Source: Encephalitozoon hellem ATCC 50504 (Eukaryota > Microsporidia > Unikaryonidae). Taken from it: a DNA stretch of 64,000 nt. The first letter of the stretch is position 1. Every line of letters begins with the position of its first letter. Location: the NCBI RefSeq assembly GCF_000277815.2, contig NC_018472.1, positions 124,001 through 188,000 on the forward strand, in the 5' to 3' direction. The notes beneath the pieces are model-generated. The model searched no databases and was not told where the DNA came from. It worked only from the letters and a program-made list of their open reading frames with translations. Positions 17,721 through 27,418 of the stretch are shown here, piece by piece. Position numbers and translations under genes: made by a program.

Positions 17721-18044
17721 TTATTCGTTGTCGTTGAACAGATCTAATATTCCGATGAGGGCGTCCTCAGTGAATCTTTCTTCCATGTCCTCGATCACAA
17801 GCTGAAGGCAAACAATAGACTTAGGATTGAAGTCGAGTAGCTGTATGGCCTCGAACTCTGTCAATCCCATTTCTGTAAGTGCCTGCTTGACTTTTTGAGC
17901 CCTGGTCTTGGCCATAGAGGAAGTACAGTACAGTTGCACTTTTTCCAAAAACTCTGAGTGGCTGCTGTGAGTTTCTAAGGACCTGTTGATTACATCGAGT
18001 GCCTCCAGCTTTGACAACAGCGTGGGCTTACTATTTGTCTTCAT
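17721..18044 (-). CDS. RPC17: RNA polymerase III subunit RPC9/Rpc17
   Basis: A 107-residue subunit of the RNA polymerase III stalk, which pairs with RPC8/Rpc25 and helps recruit TFIIIB. The C-terminal HRDC-like helices (LTEFEAIQLLDFNP, then LQLVIEDMEERFTEDAL) align well with human RPC9/CRCP, better than with the related Pol II subunit Rpb4. The ORF is open upstream to 18278, but that stretch is antisense to RIO1; the ATG at 18044, preceded by CCC on its strand, fits the family length. It would serve transcription of genes such as the 5S rRNA at 57.4 kb. Confidence 0.82.
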   Translation of the reverse strand: MKTNSKPTLLSKLEALDVINRSLETHSSHSEFLEKVQLYCTSSMAKTRAQKVKQALTEMGLTEFEAIQLLDFNPKSIVCLQLVIEDMEERFTEDALIGILDLFNDNE

Positions 18045-18045
18045 C

Positions 18046-18110
18046 GGGTGTATGAGTGGAAATGTTAATTTATTGGGATGGAATCGTTGCAAAGCCTGGA
18101 GCCTATACCC
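18046..18110. promoter_or_regulatory. Divergent promoter between RPC17 and RIO1
   Basis: The two start codons are 73 bases apart. GGG at 18046-18048 is CCC for RPC17 on the minus strand and CCC at 18108-18110 precedes RIO1, so each gene has its own start-proximal motif. Confidence 0.4.
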
Positions 18111-18117
18111 ATGAAAA

Positions 18118-19278
18118 ATGAAGGAAACCAGAGGAGAAAAAAGAAGGAAGGACAAGTCTGATAGAGCGACGGTGGATAAGGTCCTTGACAAGAAAACATT
18201 GAAGGTATTGGAGAAGTTGGAGGACAGAGGAAAGCTATCCAACCTCGAGGGAAGCCTCTGCACTGGAAAAGAATCCAATGTCTATCTTGCCGAAGCAAGT
18301 ACGGCGCTGTGTAGCAAATTCATCAAAAATAAATACGTTGAGGCTGAGGAGGCAGATAACTTGGAGCAGATGATTCCTGTAGTTGTGAAGATCTTCAAGA
18401 CATCCATCATGTCTTTTAGAGACAGAGAAAGATACATAAGAAGCGAGAAAAGATTCCAGAGGTTCTGCACATCGAATTCACGTAAGCTAATCAAGGTGTG
18501 GGCTGAGAAAGAAGTGAGGAATCTTAAGCGTTTGAACAATGCAGGGATTCCCTCTCCGGAGCCGATATATCTCAAGAATAACATTCTCATAATGTCACGG
18601 GTTGGGAATCATGAGGTGGTTGCACCCAAGCTACGGGATGCAATAATAGAAGACATTATGGGGTGCTATCTGCAGTGTGTAGAGGTGATAAGAAGCATGT
18701 ATAAAAGAGCGGGGCTTGTGCATGCAGATCTATCAGAATTCAATCTTCTGTACTTTGAAGGGGTGGTTTATGTGATTGATGTAGGGCAGAGCGTGGAGAT
18801 TGACCACGACAATGCCCAGAGCTTTTTAATAATGGATATAAACAACATTAACAACTTCTTTAGCAAAAAGGGTGTGGAGGTGATTAGAGGGAACGATCTA
18901 TTTGAGGAGATTACTGGAAACGTTATTCCACCGTATTTGAAAGACATGGACATAGTCAAGGATGTTTTCATTCCGTCCCGAGTCTCTGAGGTTGGAAACC
19001 TGGAGGATCTTGCAGCCTTTAGTGTGGAAAAAAAGGACTACGGAAAGACAGAAATGTCTTTGGAGTATTCCGATGCCAGTGAAGATGAGATTGAGAATTC
19101 CGACACAAGACTTGAGGCCATGGAGATAGAAAATACTGAGGATGCAAAGGAAGAGAAGAAGAAAAGGAAGAAGACTGTGAAAGAAATGAATAGAATCAGA
19201 AGGGCATCGAGGATCAGTAAGAAGGAGAAAAAGAAAATATTCAAGAAGTACATAGGAATGAAGAAGAAGAGAAGATGA
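18118..19278 (+). CDS. RIO1: RIO1 atypical protein kinase/ATPase
   Basis: A 386-residue RIO-family kinase that acts in the last cytoplasmic steps of 40S maturation. The nucleotide loop is CTGKESNVY (near residue 46), the hinge region reads LIMSRVG, the catalytic loop is VHADLSEFN (aspartate near 203) and the metal-binding motif is IDVGQSVEIDH. The HDNAQSFLIMDI stretch distinguishes RIO1 from RIO2. The C-terminal 80 residues are acidic and then very basic (KKKRKKTVKE...KKKRR), a likely nucleolar or rRNA-binding tail. A CCC motif lies seven bases before the start. Confidence 0.95.
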   Translation: MKETRGEKRRKDKSDRATVDKVLDKKTLKVLEKLEDRGKLSNLEGSLCTGKESNVYLAEASTALCSKFIKNKYVEAEEADNLEQMIPVVVKIFKTSIMSFRDRERYIRSEKRFQRFCTSNSRKLIKVWAEKEVRNLKRLNNAGIPSPEPIYLKNNILIMSRVGNHEVVAPKLRDAIIEDIMGCYLQCVEVIRSMYKRAGLVHADLSEFNLLYFEGVVYVIDVGQSVEIDHDNAQSFLIMDINNINNFFSKKGVEVIRGNDLFEEITGNVIPPYLKDMDIVKDVFIPSRVSEVGNLEDLAAFSVEKKDYGKTEMSLEYSDASEDEIENSDTRLEAMEIENTEDAKEEKKKRKKTVKEMNRIRRASRISKKEKKKIFKKYIGMKKKRR

Positions 19279-19322
19279 TGGCATAGCTAAACATTAAATC
19301 CTTTATTCTAGCTTGAGCCCAT

Positions 19323-19586
19323 ATGATTGCTGCAGATCTGGACAAGATCTTCATAAGCTCCGAAACAAGACCGAAGAAAGAGCATATAGAGGAAGCAAAG
19401 AAGATCGTGAAGGCAAATTCGAAGTATAAAGCGGATCCCGGATACAGATACTTCCTTGATGAGACAATTGTAGGCCTCTGCAAAGGATGTAGCAACGAAG
19501 AGATTTTTCGGACGATCAGATCGCTACAGAGAATGATAAAGCCGAGAGCAAGGGTGCTTGGTGAAGATCTGTATCTTAGAAAATAA
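19323..19586 (+). CDS. Small protein of unknown function (87 aa)
   Basis: An 87-residue hydrophilic, probably helical protein that I do not recognise. It is rich in Lys and Arg and ends in a basic stretch (RMIKPRARVLGEDLYLRK). There is no signal peptide or membrane segment. Coding status is supported by GAGCCCATATG, a CCC motif next to the start, by its tight fit between RIO1 (44 bases) and RPN5 (12 bases), and by ordinary codon use. It could be a short component of a larger complex. Confidence 0.65.
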   Translation: MIAADLDKIFISSETRPKKEHIEEAKKIVKANSKYKADPGYRYFLDETIVGLCKGCSNEEIFRTIRSLQRMIKPRARVLGEDLYLRK

Positions 19587-19598
19587 AGTGGATCAAGA

Positions 19599-20762
19599 TT
19601 AGCTTTTTTTAATAGAGAGATTTAGACGCTCCTTATGTATAAGATGGTTGCACTTGATCAACTTACTCATTACATCGTCGACGCTGTCATTCCACTTTCT
19701 CTTTCCAAACTCAATAATCTCTGTCTTCTGATTGATCTTACATTTTGCAAATCCATTGTTGACCATAAAAGAAATCTTCTTAACAATGTCCTCTGCGGAG
19801 CTTTGCATCACCAAGGAGATCTCCTGGATAGAGATGGACGAGTAGAACCTCTCAACAATCCTGAAGTTGTGCTCATCGATTGCAGAAACAAGATCATTCA
19901 AGTAGATAGATACATCCAAGGCAGAGGAAAAAGCTTGCTGAATTTCGTTGATCATAGACTTGTCCATAACAATCTTAGACAGGAATCTATTTACAATAGA
20001 CCTAACAACCTCGTCGTTGTTCTTGTCCTCGCTCAGCTTTCTCAGCATATCAGCCCTCTTGCATACTACGTCTTCCATCTCTGTTTCGCACGTTGCCAGA
20101 ATGCAGAAGAATGAGCTTAGAACAACATAGCTGGTGGAGTTCTCCCCAAGCTTGCTGAGAGTATAGTACACATTTGATGCGTTGAAATAGTTCCTCTGCC
20201 CAAGATGAAGCAGCACAATAAGCTCGTAGAACTTAATCTTCTCTTCCACAGTACCGCTCTCCTCAAAGTACTTTCCTCTGATCTTCTTCATGGTTATATC
20301 GGCCCTTATCCAATCGTGATTCCTGACGCAAAGCCTTAACTGCTCCAGTTGGTAGTTGACCACAGCACTCTCCTTGACCATTGTAAATGTCTCCACAGGA
20401 ACATTTATGATCACATCCAGTGCACTCTTGACATCTCCAGACGATTCGTATCTCTCCTTAAGCTCTTTTGTTATGTATATCCTTTCCTCCTCAAGAAAAA
20501 TCCTTCCCTCAATCACGTCTCGTAGGACCAGGCAGAAGAACTCAACAAACCCTTGCTCCCCTTTCTTTCTTTCAAACAGTTGCCTGACCATCCATTTGAT
20601 AGCCATTCTGTTTTGGCCTCTCTTTATTGTGAGAACCCGGGTAAGCCCTGCAAGCTCCTCATCAGACCTGCAAAGGCCCATGAGGTCCTCAAATATCTTC
20701 AGAAGTGCTTCATAGTCATTCTTGACCCTGGCCTTCCTCTCCTTTTCCAAAAGATCCTCCAT
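19599..20762 (-). CDS. RPN5: 26S proteasome regulatory subunit Rpn5
   Basis: A 387-residue PCI-domain subunit of the proteasome lid (PSMD12 family), a scaffold that contacts Rpn3 and Rpn8/Rpn11. The TPR-like helical N-terminus includes EERIYITKELKERYESSGDVKSA and VPVETFTMVKESAVVNYQLEQLRL, which match Rpn5. The PCI/winged-helix region is the C-terminal third (FYSSISIQEISLVM...GFAKCKINQKTEIIEF). ATGs exist at 20795 and 20762. I chose 20762 because CCC directly precedes it and the alignment starts with EDLLEKERKARVKNDYEAL. Two 20S alpha subunits are in the same window. Confidence 0.88.
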   Translation of the reverse strand: MEDLLEKERKARVKNDYEALLKIFEDLMGLCRSDEELAGLTRVLTIKRGQNRMAIKWMVRQLFERKKGEQGFVEFFCLVLRDVIEGRIFLEEERIYITKELKERYESSGDVKSALDVIINVPVETFTMVKESAVVNYQLEQLRLCVRNHDWIRADITMKKIRGKYFEESGTVEEKIKFYELIVLLHLGQRNYFNASNVYYTLSKLGENSTSYVVLSSFFCILATCETEMEDVVCKRADMLRKLSEDKNNDEVVRSIVNRFLSKIVMDKSMINEIQQAFSSALDVSIYLNDLVSAIDEHNFRIVERFYSSISIQEISLVMQSSAEDIVKKISFMVNNGFAKCKINQKTEIIEFGKRKWNDSVDDVMSKLIKCNHLIHKERLNLSIKKS

Positions 20763-20823
20763 TGCCAAGGGCTGCCCCGCCGCGCAAAAATCCATTCAAA
20801 AAACAATAGCTCTGTAGAAACAT

Positions 20824-21330
20824 TTAATTCTTAGTATTTTTTCTTGACTTCCTGAAAACATTCTCTGGATTGCAGTATACTTTCATTATCAGGGTAAGGA
20901 GTATTCCAAAGCTATTGAATGCCACAAACTGCATGGTAAAGTCCGGAACCACTATCCAATCCACAACACTATTCTTCCAAACAACTCTGTTTCCAATAAC
21001 CCCCACAGCCTTTATCTCAACACCTTCTTCTATGTAAGGAGAGCATTCCCAGACCCTACACAGATTCTTCTCACAGAGAACGTCCAGTACACTTTTACCT
21101 TCCAGGCGGAAAATAACAATAGTCGATGACTTCTCCTCAATAACCCTATACACAGGTAAAGATATCAGGTGCGGCACCACATTCAGGGGATACTCGACTG
21201 CAAGAAAGTGCGGGGCTGGATGTGTACTTGTATATCTTACAATACTTTTTGAGTGGTCTGTGGAAACTATCTCGCATGAAAAGCAAAGAATCTTCGAAGC
21301 CAAAAGAAGCCATGTGAATAAACTATACAT
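20824..21330 (-). CDS. ER membrane protein, PIG-X/Pbn1-like (tentative)
   Basis: A 168-residue protein with an N-terminal signal peptide or anchor (FTWLLLASKILCFSC) and one C-terminal membrane segment (about 138-155) followed by a short basic tail, giving a lumenal domain and a type I topology. The region PHLISLPVYRVIEEKSSTIV and the VPDF motif before the membrane helix resemble PIG-X, the partner of the first GPI mannosyltransferase PIG-M. Similarity is short, so this is an inference. The ORF extends to 21348 only through GTG; the ATG at 21330 has a CCC motif seven bases upstream. Confidence 0.6.
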   Translation of the reverse strand: MYSLFTWLLLASKILCFSCEIVSTDHSKSIVRYTSTHPAPHFLAVEYPLNVVPHLISLPVYRVIEEKSSTIVIFRLEGKSVLDVLCEKNLCRVWECSPYIEEGVEIKAVGVIGNRVVWKNSVVDWIVVPDFTMQFVAFNSFGILLTLIMKVYCNPENVFRKSRKNTKN

Positions 21331-21396
21331 CCAGGGATCCCCCAGCACTTCACAACTTTGATGTTTACGAAAAAGGATATGGGTTTTGCACCCTAG

Positions 21397-24300
21397 ATGA
21401 ATCCATTTTCAGAGAACGTGCAGTTCGATCCCAGGCTCTACGAAGTAGTTTCTATGGTCGGAAAGAAGAATGACAAGACAAAGATCCGGGGGCTTCATGA
21501 GCTGAGGGATATACTGAGCAGTGTCGATGTAGAAGGAAACATAGACACACTGTTGGAAACGATAGAGGACACCATAAAATCACAGGATCCGCAAATCAGA
21601 AATCTATCAGTCGATGTGCTCTACAAGCTTCTTTCCTCCATGGATGATAAGTCCAAGTTCAAGAGAGTGCTTTCCATCTGGCTTTACGGATTCATAGAGA
21701 ATCCGGAGTATGATATTTCGAAGAAGATCTTCAGCGAGTTTATTGATATCGAAGAGATAGAGGACGAGTTTGCACAGATGGTGAACTTCGAGGAAAACCC
21801 TGTTCTTGGGTTGATATGCTCACAGCTACTAGTGAAGAAGGGAAGAAGGAACTACTCGAAAATGGTTGCGGAAAACATCAAGTACCTGAATCTAAATTCG
21901 AATAGGGAGCTAAGAGAGGTCTACAAGTTGTGCAAAGAGCTAGGGAGAATTGAGGGGCTTTATGAAAAGATTGTCATGATAAAAGGGCCAAGTCTCATGA
22001 ACCTCAAATGGAGGCTCCTCATAGACATATTTAATTCCTTACCAGAGTGTATTGAGAGTGATGGGAAGTATCTTGATAGTGAGATGCTTTCTAAGGCAGT
22101 AGAGAAGTTGGATGTCTGTGATAATGTGCTTGTGAGAAATGTTGATTCTCTCAGAATAGTCTTTCCCAAGATCAATGACAAGAAGGGATATGTGAAGAGA
22201 TATCTAGAGTGTGGTTCTATCGAAGGGCTATGCATTCTTGAGTTCCTTGACGATTTCCAGTTCCTGAACGAGAATGTGAGCTTTGAAACAGTCAACAGAC
22301 TGATTGAAAATGCGATAAGTATCCATTTCGAAAGGAATCAGAACTTGGAAGAGACTGTTTCTAGGTTGAGTATGGAAAGCTTACCAAGAGACCCATCTGA
22401 TAAGCCAGGGATCCACGAGCATGTTGGCTCTGATGGAAGAGAAAGCATCCTCAAAGCACTTCTATCCTCCCTCTGCGGGCTTAGCGGGAAAAGAAAAATA
22501 ATAAGAGGAGACATTCTTGGGGTGGAGCTTGATCCATGTGAGTTTACTAAGAAGGAAATAGAAGAGGTCTTCCAGCACTCTGTGAATGTTTTGCCGAAAG
22601 ACTACGTGTTGGGCTCATCGTTCGACTGCGATCTTCTTCCCCTGGTATTGAAATATCCCGAAGAGGTAGGCGAAGAAAAAATAAGAAAGACTATATGCAA
22701 AGACAATCTTCACCTCTTCATCCCTGTGTGCAAAGACCTGGATTTTTTAAGATCTCTGATGTCTTCTTATGACAACAAGTCCATGATGGAGGTCTATTTA
22801 TCTTCGGATATCCCCCCTGCATTGGACCTTGACTTCTATTATAGGCTTGGAAATAGGATATCTAAGCCTAGAGATGTTGACTATAATAGAATTCTGAAGA
22901 GCTATCTGGACTCTAAGTTTATAGGAGAAATGATCGAGAACGGGGTAATTGATAGAGGCATGCTGTACAATGCAGTCATTTCCTATCTGTCCTCTGCAAA
23001 GATTCCAATTAGCACCAGTTACACAAGCTCGTTCTACGATCTAGATGAGTGCTTTTATAGAGACGTCGGGATCAGAGAAAAAAGCAATGGTGTACTAGGT
23101 CTCAGAGACGTATATGCAGATATGTATGCAGGAGCCGGTGAGGCATTTCTGCTTCTTCTTTTGGATGCTATGTGCGATGATGAGGACGAATCTTTAGACA
23201 AGAGCCTGAGAAATAAGGGGCTTCCTGGAAAGAAAGGCCTACATGAGGCTATTCTTCAGGATAAGCTTGCGATTGAGGAATGGAGGAGCACAGAGTTAGG
23301 GGGAAACCAGCATTTTGTAGAAAAGGTATTCTTCGATCTGGGCCTTGCATCAAAAAGATGTGGCAATAGGAAACTTAAAGAACTTCTTCATGGCGGAGGG
23401 CCGCGTGCGATTGACTATGTCCTTAGAAAACACGGTGCACCTGCACAGTTCACTGCATTTATTGACTTTTCCTACCTCAGCAACGAAGCTTTGGCTTGCG
23501 CTGTGAGTATTCTTGAGGATGCATCTAAGAAGGGTTTTCCAATAGACTTTACTGAGGCATCTTTACCAGACCAAACTACCCGCCCTTCTGTAAAAGAAGA
23601 GACTATAGACGATGATCTTCTGATGTCTCTTGCAAAATCAAGCTTCAGGAACCTTAAAACTCTTAGCATGGAAGATGTAGTGCAGATGATTGAGAGGGAT
23701 CGGCTCCTATCAAGAAAAGAGTACCACAAAGAAAGATATGCTATTTATTCCCCGCTACTGAGAAAAATCTACAATCTTATAGCAGACTCCATACTCAACA
23801 TGTACAGCATATCGAGGCTGGATGTAAACTCGATTGATGGAGAAGTCTATGACCTTCTTCGGGAATGCTTCCTTGGGTCTGTAAATTTGTTTTGGGACTT
23901 CCTCCTGAATTCATTACTAGTTGTCAGAAACATTAGAGTTAATGCCTTTTTTGAGAAGATGATCAAAGAAAAGGAGGAATGGAAAGAGTTTCTTCAGAAT
24001 GCAGATCTTGAACAAAGATCCCTGTTTGCCTTTTTGTTTCCAAGCCTCTTCTCTGCCGTTCCAAGGATGGAGGTGGATTTGGACCCTCTTATATTAAAAG
24101 AGGCCTCTAGAACCATAGCAGACGTTACAGTTAGGGCCCAGAAGCTTACGAATGGATTTGATATTAGGATTTCTTACGAGGCAGGTGGCACGTTGTTTAA
24201 AGCCTTGATCTCCATCCCTTCAGACTATCCCTACAGAAAACCTGTGTTTGCCTCCGAAATCGGGAAAAAAAGTCTTCTAAACCTTAAGATTAACGAAATG

Positions 24301-24549
24301 ATCAAGAAATGTTCGAAGTTTATGGAAATCATAGGGCTATGGAAAGTTAATATCGACGAGAAGATCTCCGGCCACAAGGAATGCCCTATATGCTATCTTG
24401 TCATAGATATCCACGATTCCTCATTCCCATGTAATCAATGCAAGACATGCAAGAATAAGTTCCATGCCAGATGTATTGCAAAATGGGTTGCAACAGGAAC
24501 AAGAAACAGCTGCCCGATATGTAGGAGGCCCATAGAGGATGTGTCGTGA
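21397..24549 (+). CDS. LTN1: Listerin-type RING E3 ubiquitin ligase (Ltn1/Rkr1)
   Basis: A 1050-residue protein matching listerin, the ligase of the ribosome quality control complex that ubiquitinates stalled nascent chains on 60S subunits. The N-terminus (FDPRLYEVVSMVGKKNDKTK) carries the family's conserved 60S-contact region, the body is a long helical HEAT-like array, the RWD-like region is near 920-985, and a RING-CH finger ends the protein (CPICYLVIDIHDSSFPCNQC, then CPICRRPI). It is about 500 residues shorter than the yeast protein because the HEAT array is reduced. A CCC motif precedes the ATG. Confidence 0.9.
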   Translation: MNPFSENVQFDPRLYEVVSMVGKKNDKTKIRGLHELRDILSSVDVEGNIDTLLETIEDTIKSQDPQIRNLSVDVLYKLLSSMDDKSKFKRVLSIWLYGFIENPEYDISKKIFSEFIDIEEIEDEFAQMVNFEENPVLGLICSQLLVKKGRRNYSKMVAENIKYLNLNSNRELREVYKLCKELGRIEGLYEKIVMIKGPSLMNLKWRLLIDIFNSLPECIESDGKYLDSEMLSKAVEKLDVCDNVLVRNVDSLRIVFPKINDKKGYVKRYLECGSIEGLCILEFLDDFQFLNENVSFETVNRLIENAISIHFERNQNLEETVSRLSMESLPRDPSDKPGIHEHVGSDGRESILKALLSSLCGLSGKRKIIRGDILGVELDPCEFTKKEIEEVFQHSVNVLPKDYVLGSSFDCDLLPLVLKYPEEVGEEKIRKTICKDNLHLFIPVCKDLDFLRSLMSSYDNKSMMEVYLSSDIPPALDLDFYYRLGNRISKPRDVDYNRILKSYLDSKFIGEMIENGVIDRGMLYNAVISYLSSAKIPISTSYTSSFYDLDECFYRDVGIREKSNGVLGLRDVYADMYAGAGEAFLLLLLDAMCDDEDESLDKSLRNKGLPGKKGLHEAILQDKLAIEEWRSTELGGNQHFVEKVFFDLGLASKRCGNRKLKELLHGGGPRAIDYVLRKHGAPAQFTAFIDFSYLSNEALACAVSILEDASKKGFPIDFTEASLPDQTTRPSVKEETIDDDLLMSLAKSSFRNLKTLSMEDVVQMIERDRLLSRKEYHKERYAIYSPLLRKIYNLIADSILNMYSISRLDVNSIDGEVYDLLRECFLGSVNLFWDFLLNSLLVVRNIRVNAFFEKMIKEKEEWKEFLQNADLEQRSLFAFLFPSLFSAVPRMEVDLDPLILKEASRTIADVTVRAQKLTNGFDIRISYEAGGTLFKALISIPSDYPYRKPVFASEIGKKSLLNLKINEMIKKCSKFMEIIGLWKVNIDEKISGHKECPICYLVIDIHDSSFPCNQCKTCKNKFHARCIAKWVATGTRNSCPICRRPIEDVS

Positions 24550-24627
24550 ACAGTGGCTCACACCTATAACTTTTAGTTTTCCTTCATTAAAGACTTCTTT
24601 GTCTTTGCGGACACCTGCTATGAACAC

Positions 24628-26298
24628 CTATTGCCTCGCTCTGATGAACTCCTTTAATGTCTCAGGGTCTAGGCATAAAGAGTTGGCCTTTAGGAACTTA
24701 AACAATTTCTGGAAGATATCCGATCTTCTAAATGTCCTGGAATCACCAACAATCACTAGTCCTTTTTTACATCGAGTCAGGGCAACGTTAAGCCTTTTTT
24801 CATTGTCGAGGAACCCAAACTCTTCTCTGTCATTACATCTTACTAGCGTCAGTATTATGTAGTCTCTCTCTTGTCCCTGGAACCCGTCTACCGTGGAGAC
24901 CTCCACATCTACTATTTCCTGCAAAAGCAGAACTTGAGAGGTGTAGGGCGCTATGATCCCGACCTCCTCTCCTTTGAGGATCTCAACAATGCTTTTAACT
25001 ATCATTGCTTCCCCTACATTTGATTTCGAAACATCGTTGCTCTCATAAAGCTCAAAGTACTGTGTGTCAACAAACAGGATCGGGCTTTCACCAAATGTAG
25101 CCTTATGCTCTCTTGTGGCACTTTTGATTTCACCTCTATAGAACATATCGTTGCTAAACCTCATGAGACCCGAAGGCATTCTGTACTGCTCATTCAGAAG
25201 CACTACTGGAAGGGCAAGAGTCTCATACAAAGAGGATGTTTCAGGGCATAGCTGCATAGGATCTCCTATGAGAATGAACATTTTACCCTTGACGACTGCA
25301 AGGAAGGATTCCACCTCCGACGCCTGGCATGCCTCATCAATCAAAACCCAGTCGAACCTTGTCCTTTCTTTAAGAGAGGAGAAAAGAGTGGCAAACACAA
25401 CGGAGGAGCTGGTCTGCTTCTCCTTCATAAACTCCTTCTGTTTCTCTTTTCTGTCCCTATAGAAGTTCCTGTCATTTTTTTCTTCCTTCATGAACTTTGT
25501 ATGCGACTTTGCTAGCGAGTCAAGGTTCAAGTGGCTTAATCCCTTCAGAGAACTCCCTAGACGATAAAAGGAAGGTGCATTGTGCAGGAAGTACTTACTC
25601 TTCAAAAATCTTTCTATGATGTTGTCAACTGACACATTGCTTGGCCCACACACAAGAACCCTATTTTTTGCCGTCAAAAGTTGCGATATTATCTCCACCA
25701 CTGTCCTTGTCTTCCCAGTCCCCGGAGGACCAAGTATTTTGTACGGGACATTGAGTCCTATTGTCTCTACTGCCCTTTTTTGACTTTCATTCAGCGAGGT
25801 ATCATATAAACTCAATTTTCCAGCCTCAGGTGCTTTACTGAATTCCAAGGAGTTCTTCTCTAATCCGCTATTTGCTCTCCAGGATTTTATTATGAAGTCG
25901 CTAAAGGACTTTCCAGACTCTATGAATTTTCCAAGACTATCTAGCAAGGTCTTGGAGTTGTATTTAGGATCTAGGACTGCCTCAAAATTGCTACCTTTGA
26001 GCTTTCCATACCCGGCAACCCTAACCACATCTCTATCAACCTCCACAATGGTACATTTCAGTGGCCCATCTGGAGTCTCTATAAACAGCTTTTCCTCTTC
26101 TCTCAGTACTCTGGATATCTTGCCTCTCTTCGACATTGTTACAATCCTCAGAGAATATAGATGGACGTTTGACTTTTTCTCCACCGAAACAAGTTTGCAT
26201 CTTATCCTAGTTACTGGATTCTGCTTCTCCTGTGCCTCCATAGCCTCTTTCAGTCCCTTCTGCAGATGTTCTAAATACAGTTTCTTCTCGGAATCCAT
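24628..26298 (-). CDS. UPF1-like superfamily 1 helicase (IGHMBP2/Hcs1 type)
   Basis: A 556-residue SF1B helicase. Motifs in order: Q motif LNESQKRAVE, Walker A GPPGTGKT (near residue 197), GPSNVSVDN, DEACQASE, GDPMQL, NEQYRMP, TVDGFQGQERD and NVALTRCKKGL. An N-terminal beta-barrel-like domain (about 30-130) and the lack of the UPF1 CH zinc domain point to the IGHMBP2/Hcs1 (DNA helicase A) or Sen1-like branch. The R3H and zinc fingers of IGHMBP2 are missing. An upstream ATG at 26337 would overlap the divergent TyrRS ORF; the ATG at 26298, with a run of G/C immediately upstream, is preferred. Confidence 0.86.
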   Translation of the reverse strand: MDSEKKLYLEHLQKGLKEAMEAQEKQNPVTRIRCKLVSVEKKSNVHLYSLRIVTMSKRGKISRVLREEEKLFIETPDGPLKCTIVEVDRDVVRVAGYGKLKGSNFEAVLDPKYNSKTLLDSLGKFIESGKSFSDFIIKSWRANSGLEKNSLEFSKAPEAGKLSLYDTSLNESQKRAVETIGLNVPYKILGPPGTGKTRTVVEIISQLLTAKNRVLVCGPSNVSVDNIIERFLKSKYFLHNAPSFYRLGSSLKGLSHLNLDSLAKSHTKFMKEEKNDRNFYRDRKEKQKEFMKEKQTSSSVVFATLFSSLKERTRFDWVLIDEACQASEVESFLAVVKGKMFILIGDPMQLCPETSSLYETLALPVVLLNEQYRMPSGLMRFSNDMFYRGEIKSATREHKATFGESPILFVDTQYFELYESNDVSKSNVGEAMIVKSIVEILKGEEVGIIAPYTSQVLLLQEIVDVEVSTVDGFQGQERDYIILTLVRCNDREEFGFLDNEKRLNVALTRCKKGLVIVGDSRTFRRSDIFQKLFKFLKANSLCLDPETLKEFIRARQ

Positions 26299-26348
26299 TT
26301 TCACCTCCCCCAGATCGGATGAAATTCTATATTTCAAAACCCATTGGA

Positions 26349-27362
26349 ATGAGTGTCGAGCAGAAACTTCATCTGATTACAAGAAACCTTCAGGAGGTTC
26401 TTGGTCTCGAGGAGCTAAAGAAAATTCTCTCTGAAAGAGATCTGAATATATACTGGGGAACGGCTATAACGGGAAAGCCACACATAGCCTATCTAGTTCC
26501 CCTGATGAAGGTGAGGGACTTTGTAGATGCTGGATGTAATGTGAAGATCCTGTTTGCAGACATTCATGGGTTTTTGGATAATCTCAAGGCGCCTATTGAA
26601 AAGGTTGAGTACAGATGTGTATACTATGAAAAGCTGATCAAATCCTCGTTGAAAATGCTGGGTGTTGACCTTAACAGAATTCAGTTTATCAAGGGCAGCG
26701 AATTCCAGAAGTCAAACGAATATGTCATGGACTTGTATAAGATTCTGTCAATAACATCTGAGCACGATGCTAAGAAAGCAGGGGCACAGGTTGTTAAGCA
26801 GGTGGAGAATCCCATGGTAAGCTCTCTAGTGTATCCAGCAATGCAGGCTCTTGATGAAGTCCATATGTCTGTGGATGCACAGTTTGGAGGAGTTGATCAA
26901 AGGAAGATATTCACGTATGCTAGAAAGTACTTGCCGCTTCTCAACTACGAGAAGAGAATACACCTAATGAGTCCGATGCTTCCTGGGCTGAACTCTGAAA
27001 AAATGAGCAGCTCTGACGATCTTTCAAAAATTGATCTTATGGATTCTAAGGAAGCCATATGGAAGAAGATAAAGAAGTGCTTCTGTGAGGAGGGGAACAA
27101 AGAGAACGGGCTGATGAAGATTTTTTCGCATATCATATTTCCTATCTTTGAGGTTAAGGGAGAAAAGATTAGGATCACTGATAAAGATGGAAAGGAAAAG
27201 ATCTTTGAAAAGTACCAGGATTTCGAGGACGAGTTTTCAAGTAAGTCCATACATCCTGGAGACCTCAAGAGTAATGCAGCGCGGCTTATTGACAGCATTA
27301 TAAGGCCCATACGGGAGGAGATGGAGAAAGATTTAACGATGGTCAAGCAGGCCTACGATTAA
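26349..27362 (+). CDS. TYS1: Tyrosyl-tRNA synthetase, cytosolic
   Basis: A 337-residue class I synthetase that charges tRNA-Tyr. The alignment with the eukaryotic catalytic core is near continuous: EQKLHLITRNLQEVLG, the HIGH-region TGKPHIAY, KAGAQVVKQVENPMVSSLVYP, VDAQFGGVDQRKIF and a KMSKS-region EKMSSSDD. The C-terminal EMAP-II-like extension of animal enzymes is absent, and the protein ends after the anticodon-recognition domain, as in yeast. An upstream in-frame ATG at 26319 exists; 26349 matches the family start and has CCC upstream. Confidence 0.96.
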   Translation: MSVEQKLHLITRNLQEVLGLEELKKILSERDLNIYWGTAITGKPHIAYLVPLMKVRDFVDAGCNVKILFADIHGFLDNLKAPIEKVEYRCVYYEKLIKSSLKMLGVDLNRIQFIKGSEFQKSNEYVMDLYKILSITSEHDAKKAGAQVVKQVENPMVSSLVYPAMQALDEVHMSVDAQFGGVDQRKIFTYARKYLPLLNYEKRIHLMSPMLPGLNSEKMSSSDDLSKIDLMDSKEAIWKKIKKCFCEEGNKENGLMKIFSHIIFPIFEVKGEKIRITDKDGKEKIFEKYQDFEDEFSSKSIHPGDLKSNAARLIDSIIRPIREEMEKDLTMVKQAYD

Positions 27363-27418
27363 AGTATTGCTGAATGTTTCCTACTTGTTTATTAAAAACA
27401 AATCCTGCATACCCTGTG

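Noticed and set aside
18045..18278. N-terminal extension of RPC17
   Set aside because: It is antisense to the RIO1 coding region and unlike the family; the ATG at 18044 gives the right length.
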